Shown: positions 18,242-28,852 of the stretch, in pieces
How the letters are laid out: each line of letters begins with the position of its first letter
Position numbering within the stretch: position 1 is the stretch's first letter
Program-made: the position numbers and the translations under genes
Source of the DNA: an uncultured Helicobacteraceae bacterium
GTDB lineage: Bacteria; Campylobacterota; Campylobacteria; Campylobacterales; Helicobacteraceae
Reading direction: 5' to 3'
DNA: 64,000 nt
Assembly: GCA_947176375.1 (NCBI GenBank)
Contig: CAMWQM010000008.1
Location: 1 to 64,000, forward strand
Notes under the pieces: model-generated
What the model saw: only the letters and a program-made list of their open reading frames with translations
Told to the model about the DNA's origin: nothing
The model's database searches: none

Positions 18242-18520
18242 ATGAAGAGATTTGATTTAAGACATCTTAAGGATGACTTTTTAGGAAGGCTGGTAGAAAT
18301 AATCAAAAATGATTTAGCGCCTAGTGAAGTTGGAATCTTCTTATTTGAAGTTGGAGATTTTAGCTGTGTGAAAAAAAGTGCTGGAATTGTAAAAGAAAAT
18401 AATTGGACTTTAATGAATTCGCTTCGTTTTAATGAGGTTGATTGGACAATAGTTGTAAAAAAAGAAAAGCCACAAGATTTAGCAGAATCTGTAATAGAAA
18501 ATAATGAGTTAGGACAATAA
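18242..18520 (+). CDS. Small complex I-associated protein in the nuoE position (HP1264-like)
   Basis: A 92-residue protein occupying the nuoE slot but unlike NuoE: there is no four-cysteine 2Fe-2S motif (only one Cys, in DFSCVKKS). It corresponds by position to H. pylori HP1264. In Helicobacter and Campylobacter this pair replaces the NADH-binding module, and the complex is thought to accept electrons from flavodoxin or ferredoxin. It precedes the next gene with no gap. Confidence 0.85.
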   Translation: MKRFDLRHLKDDFLGRLVEIIKNDLAPSEVGIFLFEVGDFSCVKKSAGIVKENNWTLMNSLRFNEVDWTIVVKKEKPQDLAESVIENNELGQ

Positions 18521-19288
18521 ATGGGAATAAATATGGATATTTTTAACAATCCTATAAAATTTAGTGATGATTTTTTAAAACAATATGATTTTATCATAAC
18601 TCTTGGTGTATATGCAAAAGATTTGGAGAGTGATGTTTGTCTGCTACCATTTTTAGATTCCAAAACAAAAACTTATATACGATATGAAGTAGGGACAGAA
18701 GAGGGCGTGAGTGCATTATTTTTATATGAGTTCTATAAAGGAAACCTGCTAAAAGATTTTATAGATGAGCTAGATTATGGCTATCTAACTTCAGAGACAA
18801 ATATTAGCGAAGAAGAAATGCTTTTGCTAAAAAATACACTAAAAAGTAAAAACAATCCACTATTAATCATAGGAAACGACTTTTATCTACATAAAAGAAG
18901 TAAAAACATTCTAGATATGTTTGCAAATCTAATTGACAATTCAATACTCAATATATCATTTCTTTCACTTGATAAAAAAGAGGTCTATCAAATACAAAAA
19001 CAAGAAAAACTTCTAGAGACTTTAGAGACACTACCAGAAAATAATGGTTGCGTCATTTATTTAGATTCTAAATTAGAGCAAGATTCTACTTTGCTTATTT
19101 CAAATGAATTTGCAAAAGCTTGGAAACTACAAGATAAGGATAAAATAAGCATTTACTTTGATGATAATCAAATTGATTGCTCTTGCAAAATAGATAATAA
19201 TTTTGGCGGAGTAATTGGAATCTTAAATCTAGCAAATGAGCTAGATTGTGCTTATAGATACAAACAAGCAAAGATTAAAAAGAGGTAG
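18521..19288 (+). CDS. Complex I-associated protein in the nuoF position (HP1265-like)
   Basis: A 255-residue protein in the nuoF slot, lacking the NADH and FMN glycine-rich motifs and the four-cysteine cluster of NuoF. I see no known domain; the order and position match H. pylori HP1265. It contains segments such as KNNPLLIIGNDFYLHKRSKN that resemble the C-terminal part of NuoG (PLIIIGSDVYLNKNSK), suggesting a NuoG-related molybdopterin-like fold duplicated here. The start could instead be ATG 18533. Confidence 0.85.
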   Translation: MGINMDIFNNPIKFSDDFLKQYDFIITLGVYAKDLESDVCLLPFLDSKTKTYIRYEVGTEEGVSALFLYEFYKGNLLKDFIDELDYGYLTSETNISEEEMLLLKNTLKSKNNPLLIIGNDFYLHKRSKNILDMFANLIDNSILNISFLSLDKKEVYQIQKQEKLLETLETLPENNGCVIYLDSKLEQDSTLLISNEFAKAWKLQDKDKISIYFDDNQIDCSCKIDNNFGGVIGILNLANELDCAYRYKQAKIKKR

Positions 19289-19290
19289 CT

Positions 19291-21612
19291 ATGGCAGAAA
19301 TTACGATTAATAATACAAAATTAAGCGTCGATGATGGTGAATATATCCTAGATATTGCTAGGAAAAATGGTATTTTTATTCCTGCGATTTGCTATCTTGC
19401 TAAATGTTCTCCAACCCTAGCTTGCAAATTATGTATGGTTGAAATTGATGGCAAAAGGGCATATTCGTGCAATACAAAGGCAAAAGATGGTATGAATATA
19501 ACAACAAGCACAAAGGAGATTGAGCTAGAGCGAAAAACAATAATGAAAAGTTATTGTGTAAATCACCCGCTAGAATGCGGAGTATGCGATAAAAGCGGGG
19601 AGTGTGAATTACAAGATTATACACATTTATTTGAAGTGGATAATCAAGATTTATTTATAGAAGATTCTCTAAAAACGCTTGATTATTGGGCACATGTAAA
19701 ATATGACCCAAATCTTTGCATTTTATGTGAACGATGTGTAACAACTTGTAAAGATAATTTGGGTGAAAGTAATATCAAGGTGGTAAAAAAGGATTTACCA
19801 GCACTTGATGGCAATTATTGGAAAGAAAAAATGCCAAAAGATGCCTTTAGTGTTTGGAATAGACAACAAAAGGGAGTGATTGGATTTGTAGGGCAAAATG
19901 ACTGCATTGATTGTGCGGAATGTGTTAGCGTATGTCCTGTTGGGGCGCTTGGAGTGAGAGAATTTCAATATAGCACAAATGCTTGGGAATTGCACAAAAC
20001 TAGCACGACTTGCAATCTTTGTCCTAGCGGTTGTAAAATCATCTATGAAAGTAAAATTAATGCTTGCGGGGAGAGGGAAATTTATCGTGTAACAAATGAT
20101 TTTCTATTTAATACAATTTGTGGGGCTGGGAGATTTAGCTATGATATTAAAGCAAATATAGAATCTGGTAATTTAGATTCTAAAATAGAGGCAATCAAAA
20201 ACGCTAAAAATATCATTGTAGGTGGAAATACGACAAATAATGAAGCTAGATTCCTTTTGGCTTTGAGAGAAAAATTTAATATAAATTTAGTAAATCCAAC
20301 ACTCAAAAATTATAGCAATTTTATCGCAACACTAAATACAAATCTTGCTAAATTAGAAGATATCGCTAAACATAAAGTAATACTTACACTAGGCAGTGCG
20401 ATCAAATATGAAAATCCACTAGTTAGATACAAAATCAATAATGCACTTAAAATGCAAAAAGATTCCACACTAATTTATATGCACCCTATCAAAGACAAAT
20501 TAATAGAAACTTTTAATAAAAACACTCTCTCTATAAACTACAAGCCAAATAGAGAGGATATAATGGCTTTAGCTCTCTTAAATGCACTAGATTCTAATAA
20601 TCCGCTTTTAAAGAATTTAGTAAAAATTGAGTTAGAAATTAAAAATACAAAAAAAGTGATAGAGAAAATAAAAGAGGAAAAAGAGATTGAAAAAAGCGTA
20701 GAAAAGGAGATTGAAGCAATAGAGAAAAAAGAATATTTTGAGCTATTTTTAGATTCTGCAATCCCTTATGAAAAATATAAGAATCTAGAGCTAAATTTAT
20801 CTAAAGCAAAACCACTAATTATCATTGGTAGTGATGTTTATCTAAATAAAAATTCAAAATTTATAGCTAAAATTCTAAAATCTCTAGCACAAAATGATAA
20901 AATTGATATTTTGCTCCTACCTCCTACCCCAAATGCAAATGGACTAATTTTGCAAATTGATTTTGATAATAAAAGTGAAGGATTTAGCATAGGTTTTAGA
21001 GAGAGTGGAGATTTTACATTTGATAGTAAGCAAGCTAACTTTAAAATCCCATTTTTTAGTCAATTAAATGATAATATTACTAATATTAATTTTAAGATTC
21101 TGCCTTTGGAATCTGCATTTAGAGAGGAATCTAGCAATAGCAATTATTTAGAAGTTTTAAGCAAAAAGCTAGATTTGAATTTTAAGCCAACAAATTTAGT
21201 GCTAAATAATGACTTTAGCCTTGCTGGAGATGATATTAGAGGTAAATATGATAATTTAAAAATAAAAGAAAGCAAAGAAGAAATTAATTTTATAAAAGAT
21301 ATAGATTCTAGCTTTAATGCCTATTTAGAGGATTTTGGAGTGCATTTTTATCCATATACAAAATATAGCTCTAACTTTAAAGCTAATATTGGAATCTATG
21401 TTTCTGCAAATAAATTATCATCATTAAATAGCAAATTTGGAATTAGTGAAAATGATAAAATCTACCTATATAACGATAATGCAGAAATTAATGCAAATAT
21501 TTATATTGACAAAGAAAGAGAAGATGATTTATTTATGATATCGCCACAAATTGATAATGCAATCAATTTATTCAATAATTCAAAATATTGCAATGTAAAG
21601 GTTAGAAAATGA
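19291..21612 (+). CDS. nuoG: Complex I subunit NuoG
   Basis: The large iron-sulfur subunit, 773 residues. N-terminal 2Fe-2S cysteines lie in CYLAKCSPTLACKLC, the His-Cys3 cluster in NHPLECGVCDKSGEC, 4Fe-4S motifs in CILCERCVTTC and CIDCAECVSVCP, and an extra four-cysteine motif begins CNLCPSGC. From about residue 270 the molybdopterin-like half is very divergent, with a Lys/Glu-rich linker near 450-480. The partners that normally feed it (NuoE/F) are absent, so its electron donor must differ. Confidence 0.95.
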   Translation: MAEITINNTKLSVDDGEYILDIARKNGIFIPAICYLAKCSPTLACKLCMVEIDGKRAYSCNTKAKDGMNITTSTKEIELERKTIMKSYCVNHPLECGVCDKSGECELQDYTHLFEVDNQDLFIEDSLKTLDYWAHVKYDPNLCILCERCVTTCKDNLGESNIKVVKKDLPALDGNYWKEKMPKDAFSVWNRQQKGVIGFVGQNDCIDCAECVSVCPVGALGVREFQYSTNAWELHKTSTTCNLCPSGCKIIYESKINACGEREIYRVTNDFLFNTICGAGRFSYDIKANIESGNLDSKIEAIKNAKNIIVGGNTTNNEARFLLALREKFNINLVNPTLKNYSNFIATLNTNLAKLEDIAKHKVILTLGSAIKYENPLVRYKINNALKMQKDSTLIYMHPIKDKLIETFNKNTLSINYKPNREDIMALALLNALDSNNPLLKNLVKIELEIKNTKKVIEKIKEEKEIEKSVEKEIEAIEKKEYFELFLDSAIPYEKYKNLELNLSKAKPLIIIGSDVYLNKNSKFIAKILKSLAQNDKIDILLLPPTPNANGLILQIDFDNKSEGFSIGFRESGDFTFDSKQANFKIPFFSQLNDNITNINFKILPLESAFREESSNSNYLEVLSKKLDLNFKPTNLVLNNDFSLAGDDIRGKYDNLKIKESKEEINFIKDIDSSFNAYLEDFGVHFYPYTKYSSNFKANIGIYVSANKLSSLNSKFGISENDKIYLYNDNAEINANIYIDKEREDDLFMISPQIDNAINLFNNSKYCNVKVRK

Positions 21613-22589
21613 GCTTTTTAGAAATTATTATAAAAATACTTATCATTGTGCTTGTGTTTTCTGCTTTGGCTGGATTTGGCACTTATTTAGATAGAAAATT
21701 CCTAGGCTTAATTCAAAAGCGACTAGGACCGCAATATGTAGGACCTTGGGGATTATTACAGATTCTAGCTGATGGGATAAAATTATTTTTAAAAGAAGAT
21801 ATAATACCACAAAATGCAAATAAAATAATTTACATTCTAGCTCCAATAGTCGCTGTTGCAACCGCATTTATAGCAATGGCTCCTGTGCCATTTTTACCTG
21901 AATTTAAACTTTTTGGGGAGACCATTAGACCGATAGTTGCTGATATAAATGTTGCTTTATTATTTGTTTTAAGCGTTGGAGCTATTGGAATGTATGGACC
22001 ACTTCTTGCTGGTATGAGCTCTAATAATAAATATTCGCTAATCGGAGCTGCTAGAGCTATATCACAGCTTCTTAGCTTTGAGGTTGTAAGCGGGCTATCA
22101 ATTCTTGCTCCTATTATGATAGTTGGCTCATTATCACTCATTGATATGAATAATTATCAAAATAATGGCATTTTTAGCTGGTTAATTTTCTCTCAACCTC
22201 TAGCTTTTGTGCTATTTCTAATAGCTGGTTATGCAGAGACAAACAGAACTCCATTTGACTTACTAGAACACGAAGCAGAAATAGTCTCTGGCTATATTAC
22301 TGAATATAGTGGTTTAAAATGGGGAATGTTTTTTATAGGTGAGTATGCAAATATGTTCACTCTATCATTTATTATGAGTTTGGTGTTTTTTGGAGGATTT
22401 AATGATTTAGGCTTTATTCCAGGTGGAATTGCAATTATTTTAAAAGTTGCATTTTTTATATTCTTATTTGTGTGGGTTAGAGCGACCTTACCACATATTA
22501 GACCTGACCAATTAATGAATCTTTGCTGGAAAGTCCTAATGCCATTAGCAATAACAAATATTCTAGTTACAGGCTTTATTTTAATTTAA
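21609..22589 (+). CDS. nuoH: Complex I subunit NuoH
   Basis: A membrane subunit contacting the quinone tunnel, 326 residues, about eight spans. Signatures: [22 protein letters not shown], shown here by its core [13 protein letters not shown], and [20 protein letters not shown]. It overlaps the nuoG stop by four bases (ATGA), so translation is coupled. Confidence 0.96.
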   Translation: MSFLEIIIKILIIVLVFSALAGFGTYLDRKFLGLIQKRLGPQYVGPWGLLQILADGIKLFLKEDIIPQNANKIIYILAPIVAVATAFIAMAPVPFLPEFKLFGETIRPIVADINVALLFVLSVGAIGMYGPLLAGMSSNNKYSLIGAARAISQLLSFEVVSGLSILAPIMIVGSLSLIDMNNYQNNGIFSWLIFSQPLAFVLFLIAGYAETNRTPFDLLEHEAEIVSGYITEYSGLKWGMFFIGEYANMFTLSFIMSLVFFGGFNDLGFIPGGIAIILKVAFFIFLFVWVRATLPHIRPDQLMNLCWKVLMPLAITNILVTGFILI

Positions 22590-22599
22590 GGAAATAAAT

Positions 22600-23172
22600 T
22601 TGAATGCAAAATATAAATTAATACAATCTAGCGAAACTCCCAGCTTAAAAAGATTTATCAAAAGAGCTTTTGGGCTTGATTTATTTAAAGGACTGGTAAT
22701 CACTTTAAAAGAGCTATTCACCCCGCATAGGATAGTAACGATACAATATCCATTAGAAAAGATTCCACTCTCTCCTAGATATAGAGCAGTGCATAAACTA
22801 ATGCGATTGCTTGAAAGTGGAAATGAGAGATGTATAGGCTGTGGATTATGCGAGAAAATTTGTGTTAGTAATTGCATAAAAATAGAAACAAAATTTGGCA
22901 ATGACAACAGAAAACAAATCTCATCATATAGTATCAATTTTGGTAGATGTATTTATTGCGGATTATGCGCTGAAGTATGCCCAGAGCTTGCAATAGTGCA
23001 TGGAGATAGATATGAAAATGCAAGTGAGCAAAGAGCGCATTTTAAACTAAAAAATGATTTATTAACACCGATTGATTTTGCTTTAGGTGGTAAAATTGAT
23101 GAATTTAGTGGATATGGAAGTGTAAGTGATAATGCAGATAGTAATATCAAGCAAACTCCGCTCGAATATTAA
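22600..23172 (+). CDS. nuoI: Complex I subunit NuoI
   Basis: A peripheral subunit with two 4Fe-4S clusters: [15 protein letters not shown] and, about 40 residues on, [13 protein letters not shown]. At 190 residues it has a C-terminal tail longer than the cluster domain needs. It starts at TTG 22600 behind AAGGAAA; an ATG four bases later is out of frame. Confidence 0.96.
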   Translation: MNAKYKLIQSSETPSLKRFIKRAFGLDLFKGLVITLKELFTPHRIVTIQYPLEKIPLSPRYRAVHKLMRLLESGNERCIGCGLCEKICVSNCIKIETKFGNDNRKQISSYSINFGRCIYCGLCAEVCPELAIVHGDRYENASEQRAHFKLKNDLLTPIDFALGGKIDEFSGYGSVSDNADSNIKQTPLEY

Positions 23173-23193
23173 AAATTTAAATTAAGGAAAATA

Positions 23194-23712
23194 ATGTTAG
23201 AGATAATTTCATTTTATTTATTTAGCATATTGATAATAGTTTCTTTTAGCATAGTCGTGCTATCTTCAAATATATTATACGCAATGACTGCTCTTGCAAG
23301 TGGAATGATTTTTATTTCTGGAATCTTTTTTACTTTGGGGGCTGAATTCCTAGGCGTTGTGCAAATTTCTGTATATACAGGTGCTGTTATGGCATTATAC
23401 GCATTTGGAATGATGTTTTTTGATAGCGCAAAAGAGATAAAAGAAACTATGAAACATACAAAAATAGTGTGTTTCTTAAGTGTTGGCATAGCAATTATAT
23501 TAGTTTTTATAATTTGCATTCCACGAATAGCATCAATAAATGTAGCTTCAACCTCTCTATTAAATGTTAGCGGAAATATTGAGCAAATCGGAATTAGCTT
23601 ATTCACAGAGTATCTAATTCCATTTGAACTAGCCGCTGTAATGCTTTTAGTCGCAATGATTGCTGGAATTATCATCACAAAAAAAGATGAGAATAAAGGA
23701 GAATCTCTATGA
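23194..23712 (+). CDS. nuoJ: Complex I subunit NuoJ
   Basis: A membrane subunit, 172 residues, five spans. The third-helix motif LGVVQISVYTGAVMALYAFGMM is conserved around the pi-bulge that links quinone reduction to proton pumping (core VQISVYTGAVMAL). It overlaps nuoK by four bases. Confidence 0.95.
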   Translation: MLEIISFYLFSILIIVSFSIVVLSSNILYAMTALASGMIFISGIFFTLGAEFLGVVQISVYTGAVMALYAFGMMFFDSAKEIKETMKHTKIVCFLSVGIAIILVFIICIPRIASINVASTSLLNVSGNIEQIGISLFTEYLIPFELAAVMLLVAMIAGIIITKKDENKGESL

Positions 23713-24011
23713 TAGGCTTAAATCACTATTTATTATTAAGCGTCATTATGCTTTCCATTGGGCTAGTTGGGATTATGAGACGAAAGAATCTCTTAATGTT
23801 ATTTTTCTCCACAGAAATTATTTTAAATGCTGCAAATGTAGGACTTGTAGCTACAAGCAAATATTATGGCAATTTGGATGGGCAAATTTTTGCTCTGTTT
23901 ATAATAGCAATAGCAGCTTCTGAAGTAGCAGTTGGGCTTGGGCTATTAATTCTTTGGTATAGAAAAAATAAAAATTTAGATTTAGATAATCTAAATCAAA
24001 TGCACGGATAG
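23709..24011 (+). CDS. nuoK: Complex I subunit NuoK
   Basis: A small membrane subunit, 100 residues, three spans. Conserved membrane glutamates sit in FFSTEIILNAANVGLV and IAASEVAVGLGLLIL. It starts inside the nuoJ stop region (ATGA overlap). Confidence 0.96.
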   Translation: MIGLNHYLLLSVIMLSIGLVGIMRRKNLLMLFFSTEIILNAANVGLVATSKYYGNLDGQIFALFIIAIAASEVAVGLGLLILWYRKNKNLDLDNLNQMHG

Positions 24012-24020
24012 GGTTTAGAA

Positions 24021-25853
24021 ATGTTAATTTATATCATACTTTTTGCACCATTATTTGGGAGTTTATTTGCAGGGCTATTTTCTTTTAGCAAAAAGAATAT
24101 TCTATCTGCCATTGTGCCTATTATCTCATTAAGTGTTGCGTTGGTTTCAGCATTTATTATGTTGTTTAGGATTCAAGATGGATATGTGGAATACCTTGAT
24201 ATTGCCACTTGGATTAGCACAGGGCATTTTAATGCCTCATTTGGATTTATGATTGATGGAATCTCAATGATTATGATTTTAGTCGTGCTAATAGTATCTC
24301 TATTGGTGCATATTTATTCAATCGGCTATATGAGTGAAGATAAAGGCTTTAATAAATTCTTTTGTTTTTTAAGTGCATTTGTATTCTCAATGCTAGTTTT
24401 AGTAATGAGTGATAATTTTCTCGGATTGTTTATTGGTTGGGAGGGCGTAGGACTATGCTCGTGGATGCTTATTGGATTTTGGTATCATAAAAATTCTGCC
24501 TCTTTTGCCGCAAATGAAGCCTTTATAATGAATAGAATAGCTGATTTAGCAATGCTACTTGCAATATTCTTAATCTTTAGCACATTTAATAGCATTAAAT
24601 ACAGCGAAGTCTTTGCGTATGTAGATGAAATTTCCACTTTTAGTTTAAGTTTGATTGGAATCTTATTATTCATAGGTGCTATGGGAAAATCCGCACAATT
24701 CCCACTTCACACTTGGCTAGCCGATGCAATGGAAGGACCTACCCCAGTTTCTGCACTAATTCACGCAGCCACAATGGTAACAGCTGGTGTGTATTTAGTA
24801 ATAAGGGCAAATCCTATTTATGATTTAATCCCAAATGTAGCTTCATTTATCACATATTTAGGAGCTTTTGTAGCAATATTTGCTGCAACTATGGCATTAG
24901 TCAATAAAGATTTAAAGAGAATAATAGCCTACTCTACCCTCTCACAGCTTGGATATATGTTTGTGGCAGCTGGACTTGGCTACTATTATATTGCTTTATT
25001 TCATCTTATGACCCACGCATTTTTTAAATCGCTGTTATTCCTTGGGGCTGGTAATGTAATGCACGCAATGAATGATAATTTAGATATTACAAAAATGGGC
25101 GGATTATTTAAAAGCTTAAAATTTAGTGCAATTTTAATGACTATTGCTTCTGTTGCACTAGCTGGAATCTATCCATTTGCTGGATTCTTCTCTAAAGATA
25201 AAATACTTGAAGTTGCATTTATTGATGGAGGAGTATTTCTATGGCTCATATTGCTTATTACAGCTTTTTTAACAGCATTCTATAGCTTTAGACTATTAAT
25301 GCTAGTATTTTTTGTCCCAAAAAATCATTATCTTCACCCACACGAAGCTTCGAAAATAATGCTATTTTCTATGATTCCACTAGGCATTTTAGCTATTATT
25401 AGCGGTTTTATTGAGGGAAAATTTCATCATTATTTAGATAAATTTTATCTCCCAAAGACAGAGATTTTTATAGAACAAAACATATTAGTTATATTAATTG
25501 CTATTGCTATATTGGTCGCATTGAGCGGAATTTTATTTGCAATTATTGTGTATAGAAAAAATTATAAGATTCTAAGTCAAAATAGCTGTATATATAAATT
25601 ACTATTCAATCAATACTATATTCCAAAAATCTATGATATTTTCATAATTAAGCCATATAAAACAATATCATCGTGTTTATGGAAAGAGATTGATTTAAAA
25701 ATTATAGATTTCATTGTTGATTTTATAGCAAAAAGCTTCATTCGTAGCGGAACGAAAGCGAGAAAAATGCAAAGCGGGAATCTAAATCATTCACTAATCT
25801 TTATGGTATGTGGAATCTTTATAATGATAGCTATGCTCACTTTATTAGTTTAG
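24021..25853 (+). CDS. nuoL: Complex I subunit NuoL
   Basis: The distal antiporter-like proton-pumping subunit, 610 residues, with about 16 spans and the long lateral helix at the C-terminus. Key segments: FIGWEGVGLCSWMLIGFWY (pump glutamate), GKSAQFPLHTWLADAMEGPTP and a lysine in LVNKDLKRIIAYSTLSQLGY. It lies ten bases after nuoK. Confidence 0.97.
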   Translation: MLIYIILFAPLFGSLFAGLFSFSKKNILSAIVPIISLSVALVSAFIMLFRIQDGYVEYLDIATWISTGHFNASFGFMIDGISMIMILVVLIVSLLVHIYSIGYMSEDKGFNKFFCFLSAFVFSMLVLVMSDNFLGLFIGWEGVGLCSWMLIGFWYHKNSASFAANEAFIMNRIADLAMLLAIFLIFSTFNSIKYSEVFAYVDEISTFSLSLIGILLFIGAMGKSAQFPLHTWLADAMEGPTPVSALIHAATMVTAGVYLVIRANPIYDLIPNVASFITYLGAFVAIFAATMALVNKDLKRIIAYSTLSQLGYMFVAAGLGYYYIALFHLMTHAFFKSLLFLGAGNVMHAMNDNLDITKMGGLFKSLKFSAILMTIASVALAGIYPFAGFFSKDKILEVAFIDGGVFLWLILLITAFLTAFYSFRLLMLVFFVPKNHYLHPHEASKIMLFSMIPLGILAIISGFIEGKFHHYLDKFYLPKTEIFIEQNILVILIAIAILVALSGILFAIIVYRKNYKILSQNSCIYKLLFNQYYIPKIYDIFIIKPYKTISSCLWKEIDLKIIDFIVDFIAKSFIRSGTKARKMQSGNLNHSLIFMVCGIFIMIAMLTLLV

Positions 25854-25861
25854 GGGTTTAA

Positions 25862-27385
25862 GTGGAAAATTCATTAATTTTAAATATTATTCTTTTCTTG
25901 CCAATGATTTCTGCGTTATTAATGTTTGGAAAATTCCTAGATGATGGAGCAAGATACTATGCCATAATTATTACTACAATAGAATTAGTGCTATGTTTAT
26001 TGCTGTGGTATTTATTTGACAATACAGATAGTAGTTTCCAGTCTATTACATTCATTCCATTAGTAAAAGGCATTAGCTACCACATAGGAATCGATGGCAT
26101 CTCATTGTTTCTAGTCGTTCTTAGTGCATTGATAACGCTTCTTTGTGTGATTTTCTTAAATAATGTGAAAAATATTAAGAATCTTCTTATTTCATTATTA
26201 TTTTTAGAAAGTATTATGATAGGCGTATTTGTCTCACTCGATATGATTTTATTCTATGTATTTTGGGAGTTTTCTCTTGTGCCTATGCTATATATCATTG
26301 GAGCGTGGGGAAGTGAGAAAAGAATCTATGCTTCTATTAAATTCTTTTTATACACTTTTAGCGCCTCTGTTATTATGCTATTTGGAATCTTATATTTTGC
26401 ATATATATATTATAGCACCACAGGAATCTGGAGCTTTAGCTTAACTGATTGGTATATGCTCCAAATCAATACTAATTTACAAAAGATTCTATTTATCGCA
26501 TTTTTTATTGGGATTGCGGTTAAAGTGCCTATGTTCCCATTTCACACTTGGCTACCATATGCACATGGACAGGCTCCAACTATCGGTTCTGTGATACTAG
26601 CTGCTATTTTGCTTAAAATGGGGACTTATGCTTTTGTTAGATTCTCACTCCCGCTATTTCCTGATGCAAGCATATATTTCATCACTCCTATTGCAATTTT
26701 ATGCTTGATAATGGTGATTTATACCGCTATGATTGCATTTATTCAAGATGATATGAAGCAAGTTATAGCATATAGCTCAATTTCTCATATGGGAATAATT
26801 GTGCTAGGAACATTTTCTATGAATATTGAGGGTATTAGTGGTTCTGTATTTTTTATGTTAAGCCACGGGGTAATTAGTGGAGCGCTGTTTATGATGGTTG
26901 GCGTCCTGTATGATAGGACACATACAAAGATGATAAATTATTATGGTGGGATTGCTAAAGTAATGCCAAAATACACTCTAATTTTTGCAATTTTGCTCAT
27001 GGGTAGCATTGGATTACCACTTACTATGGGATTTGTAGGTGAGTTTTTAAGTTTACTTGGATTTTTTAGCGTTAATCCTATAATTACATTTTTTGCAGGA
27101 AGTGGGATAATACTAGGAGCAGTCTATATGTTACATTTATTTAGAAATATCTTTTTAGGTGAGATAAAAGAGCATAATTTAGCACTAAAAGATGTGGGCA
27201 AAAGAGAGATTGTAGCCTTACTTCCTTTGGTTGCTATTGTGATATGGCTTGGAATCTATCCAAAGCCGATTTTAAGTAAGATTGATTTATCTATTAGCAA
27301 TTTAGTCTCATTTATGTATGATAAGACAATACTAGAGGATAATAAAAAATTTCTCCTAAAAGTAAATGAAAGGAGAGAACAATGA
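25862..27385 (+). CDS. nuoM: Complex I subunit NuoM
   Basis: An antiporter-like subunit, 507 residues, about 14 spans. It shows FYVFWEFSLVPMLYIIG (pump glutamate), AVKVPMFPFHTWLPYAHGQAP and IQDDMKQVIAYSSISHMG. It starts at GTG 25862 and overlaps nuoN by four bases. Confidence 0.97.
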   Translation: MENSLILNIILFLPMISALLMFGKFLDDGARYYAIIITTIELVLCLLLWYLFDNTDSSFQSITFIPLVKGISYHIGIDGISLFLVVLSALITLLCVIFLNNVKNIKNLLISLLFLESIMIGVFVSLDMILFYVFWEFSLVPMLYIIGAWGSEKRIYASIKFFLYTFSASVIMLFGILYFAYIYYSTTGIWSFSLTDWYMLQINTNLQKILFIAFFIGIAVKVPMFPFHTWLPYAHGQAPTIGSVILAAILLKMGTYAFVRFSLPLFPDASIYFITPIAILCLIMVIYTAMIAFIQDDMKQVIAYSSISHMGIIVLGTFSMNIEGISGSVFFMLSHGVISGALFMMVGVLYDRTHTKMINYYGGIAKVMPKYTLIFAILLMGSIGLPLTMGFVGEFLSLLGFFSVNPIITFFAGSGIILGAVYMLHLFRNIFLGEIKEHNLALKDVGKREIVALLPLVAIVIWLGIYPKPILSKIDLSISNLVSFMYDKTILEDNKKFLLKVNERREQ

Positions 27386-28842
27386 TTGATATTTCCTTTT
27401 CTTCACTCAATCTAATTAGCATAGCTCCTATGACAATTATTTTGCTTGGAGCTATTGTAATTTTGATATTAGATTTATTAGTATCAAATTTTTATAAAGG
27501 CATATATATTAGTTTAAGTGCAGTATTTATTGCATTAAGTTTAGTTTCAACGATATATTTTAAAGAAACAACTAGTGGATTTTTTGAGCTAATCAATATT
27601 GATGGATTATCACTTCTATCGCAAATAATCATACTTATTACTTCATTTGTATTTATGTTTTTAATCATTTCTAAAGAAAAATTTAGAGAGTTTGAGTGTG
27701 CGGAGTTTTATGCATTATTTTTATTTATGATAGCTGGCTATCAATTTATGGTATCAAGTAATAATTTGATGTTAATTTTCCTAGGGTTAGAGACCTCATC
27801 TCTAGCTTTATATGCACTAATTGCTCTAAATAAAAAACAGAAGGCACTAGAAGCTAGTCTAAAATATTTTACATTAGGAGCACTTGGAAGTGGATTTTTT
27901 GCTTTCGGATTAGTATTTATTTATGCTAGTGCTGGAAGTTTAGATATTATAGACTTAATATTTACTCCAAATATTGATGGAAACGAATATCTATTATTGC
28001 TTGGATTTATATTTCTAGTTGGTGCTATTGGATTTAAGCTTTCATTTTTCCCATTTCATACTTGGGTGCCAGATATTTATGAAGGCTCGAATCCTCCACT
28101 AGCATTTTATATGTCAATAGCCACAAAAATTGCTGGATTTGCTGTCGCAATTAGAATCTTTAGCACTTTTTTACTTACTGGGATTCCATTAATTGAATAT
28201 ATTTTATACATAATTATCATTTTAACCATTACAATACCAAATGTTATAGCCCTATTACAAGATGATGTGCAAAGAATGTTAGCTTACAGCTCCATTTCGC
28301 AGGCTGGATTTGCACTTTCTTGTATTTTTATTAATACAAATGAGGGATTGGTCGCATTATTTTTATATTGGATCTTATTTTTATGGACTAATTTAGGGGC
28401 ATTTGGTTTGCTTTGGCTAACATACAGCAAAAATAATACTATTCATTCTCGTTTCAATTCACCATATAGCAAATTTAGCGGACTTATTAAAACTATGCCA
28501 CTACTTGCTATAACTTTTGGAATATTTATGTTATCTCTTGGTGGGATTCCACCTTTTGGAATGTTTTGGGGGAAACTATTTTTAATAAGCTCTGTAATTG
28601 GTGCAAATCACAATATTCTGGCTATTATTCTACTTATAAATAGTGCTATTGCGGTGTATTACTATCTAAAATTAATAGTTTTTATGTTCCTAAAAGAGCC
28701 AAATAATACCAAATCCTATACACAAAATCTAACATATCCTATGGTATTTATCATTGCCATCGCTCTTTTAGTAACAATTTTTGCACTAGCATTAATAGGA
28801 ATAATAATTCCTTACATAGAATATTATTTATTTAATTTTTAA
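27382..28842 (+). CDS. nuoN: Complex I subunit NuoN
   Basis: An antiporter-like subunit, 486 residues. It shows FLGLETSSLALYALIALNK (pump glutamate), GFKLSFFPFHTWVPDIYEGSNP and LQDDVQRMLAYSSISQAGF. The last nuo gene; the stop overlaps the ribosome site of pflA, so transcription very likely continues. Confidence 0.97.
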   Translation: MIDISFSSLNLISIAPMTIILLGAIVILILDLLVSNFYKGIYISLSAVFIALSLVSTIYFKETTSGFFELINIDGLSLLSQIIILITSFVFMFLIISKEKFREFECAEFYALFLFMIAGYQFMVSSNNLMLIFLGLETSSLALYALIALNKKQKALEASLKYFTLGALGSGFFAFGLVFIYASAGSLDIIDLIFTPNIDGNEYLLLLGFIFLVGAIGFKLSFFPFHTWVPDIYEGSNPPLAFYMSIATKIAGFAVAIRIFSTFLLTGIPLIEYILYIIIILTITIPNVIALLQDDVQRMLAYSSISQAGFALSCIFINTNEGLVALFLYWILFLWTNLGAFGLLWLTYSKNNTIHSRFNSPYSKFSGLIKTMPLLAITFGIFMLSLGGIPPFGMFWGKLFLISSVIGANHNILAIILLINSAIAVYYYLKLIVFMFLKEPNNTKSYTQNLTYPMVFIIAIALLVTIFALALIGIIIPYIEYYLFNF

Positions 28843-28852
28843 AGGAGCGGCT

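Noticed and set aside
23660-23923. Plus-strand ORF of 87 codons
   Set aside because: It is out of frame across the nuoJ end and nuoK; both real subunits fully occupy this DNA.
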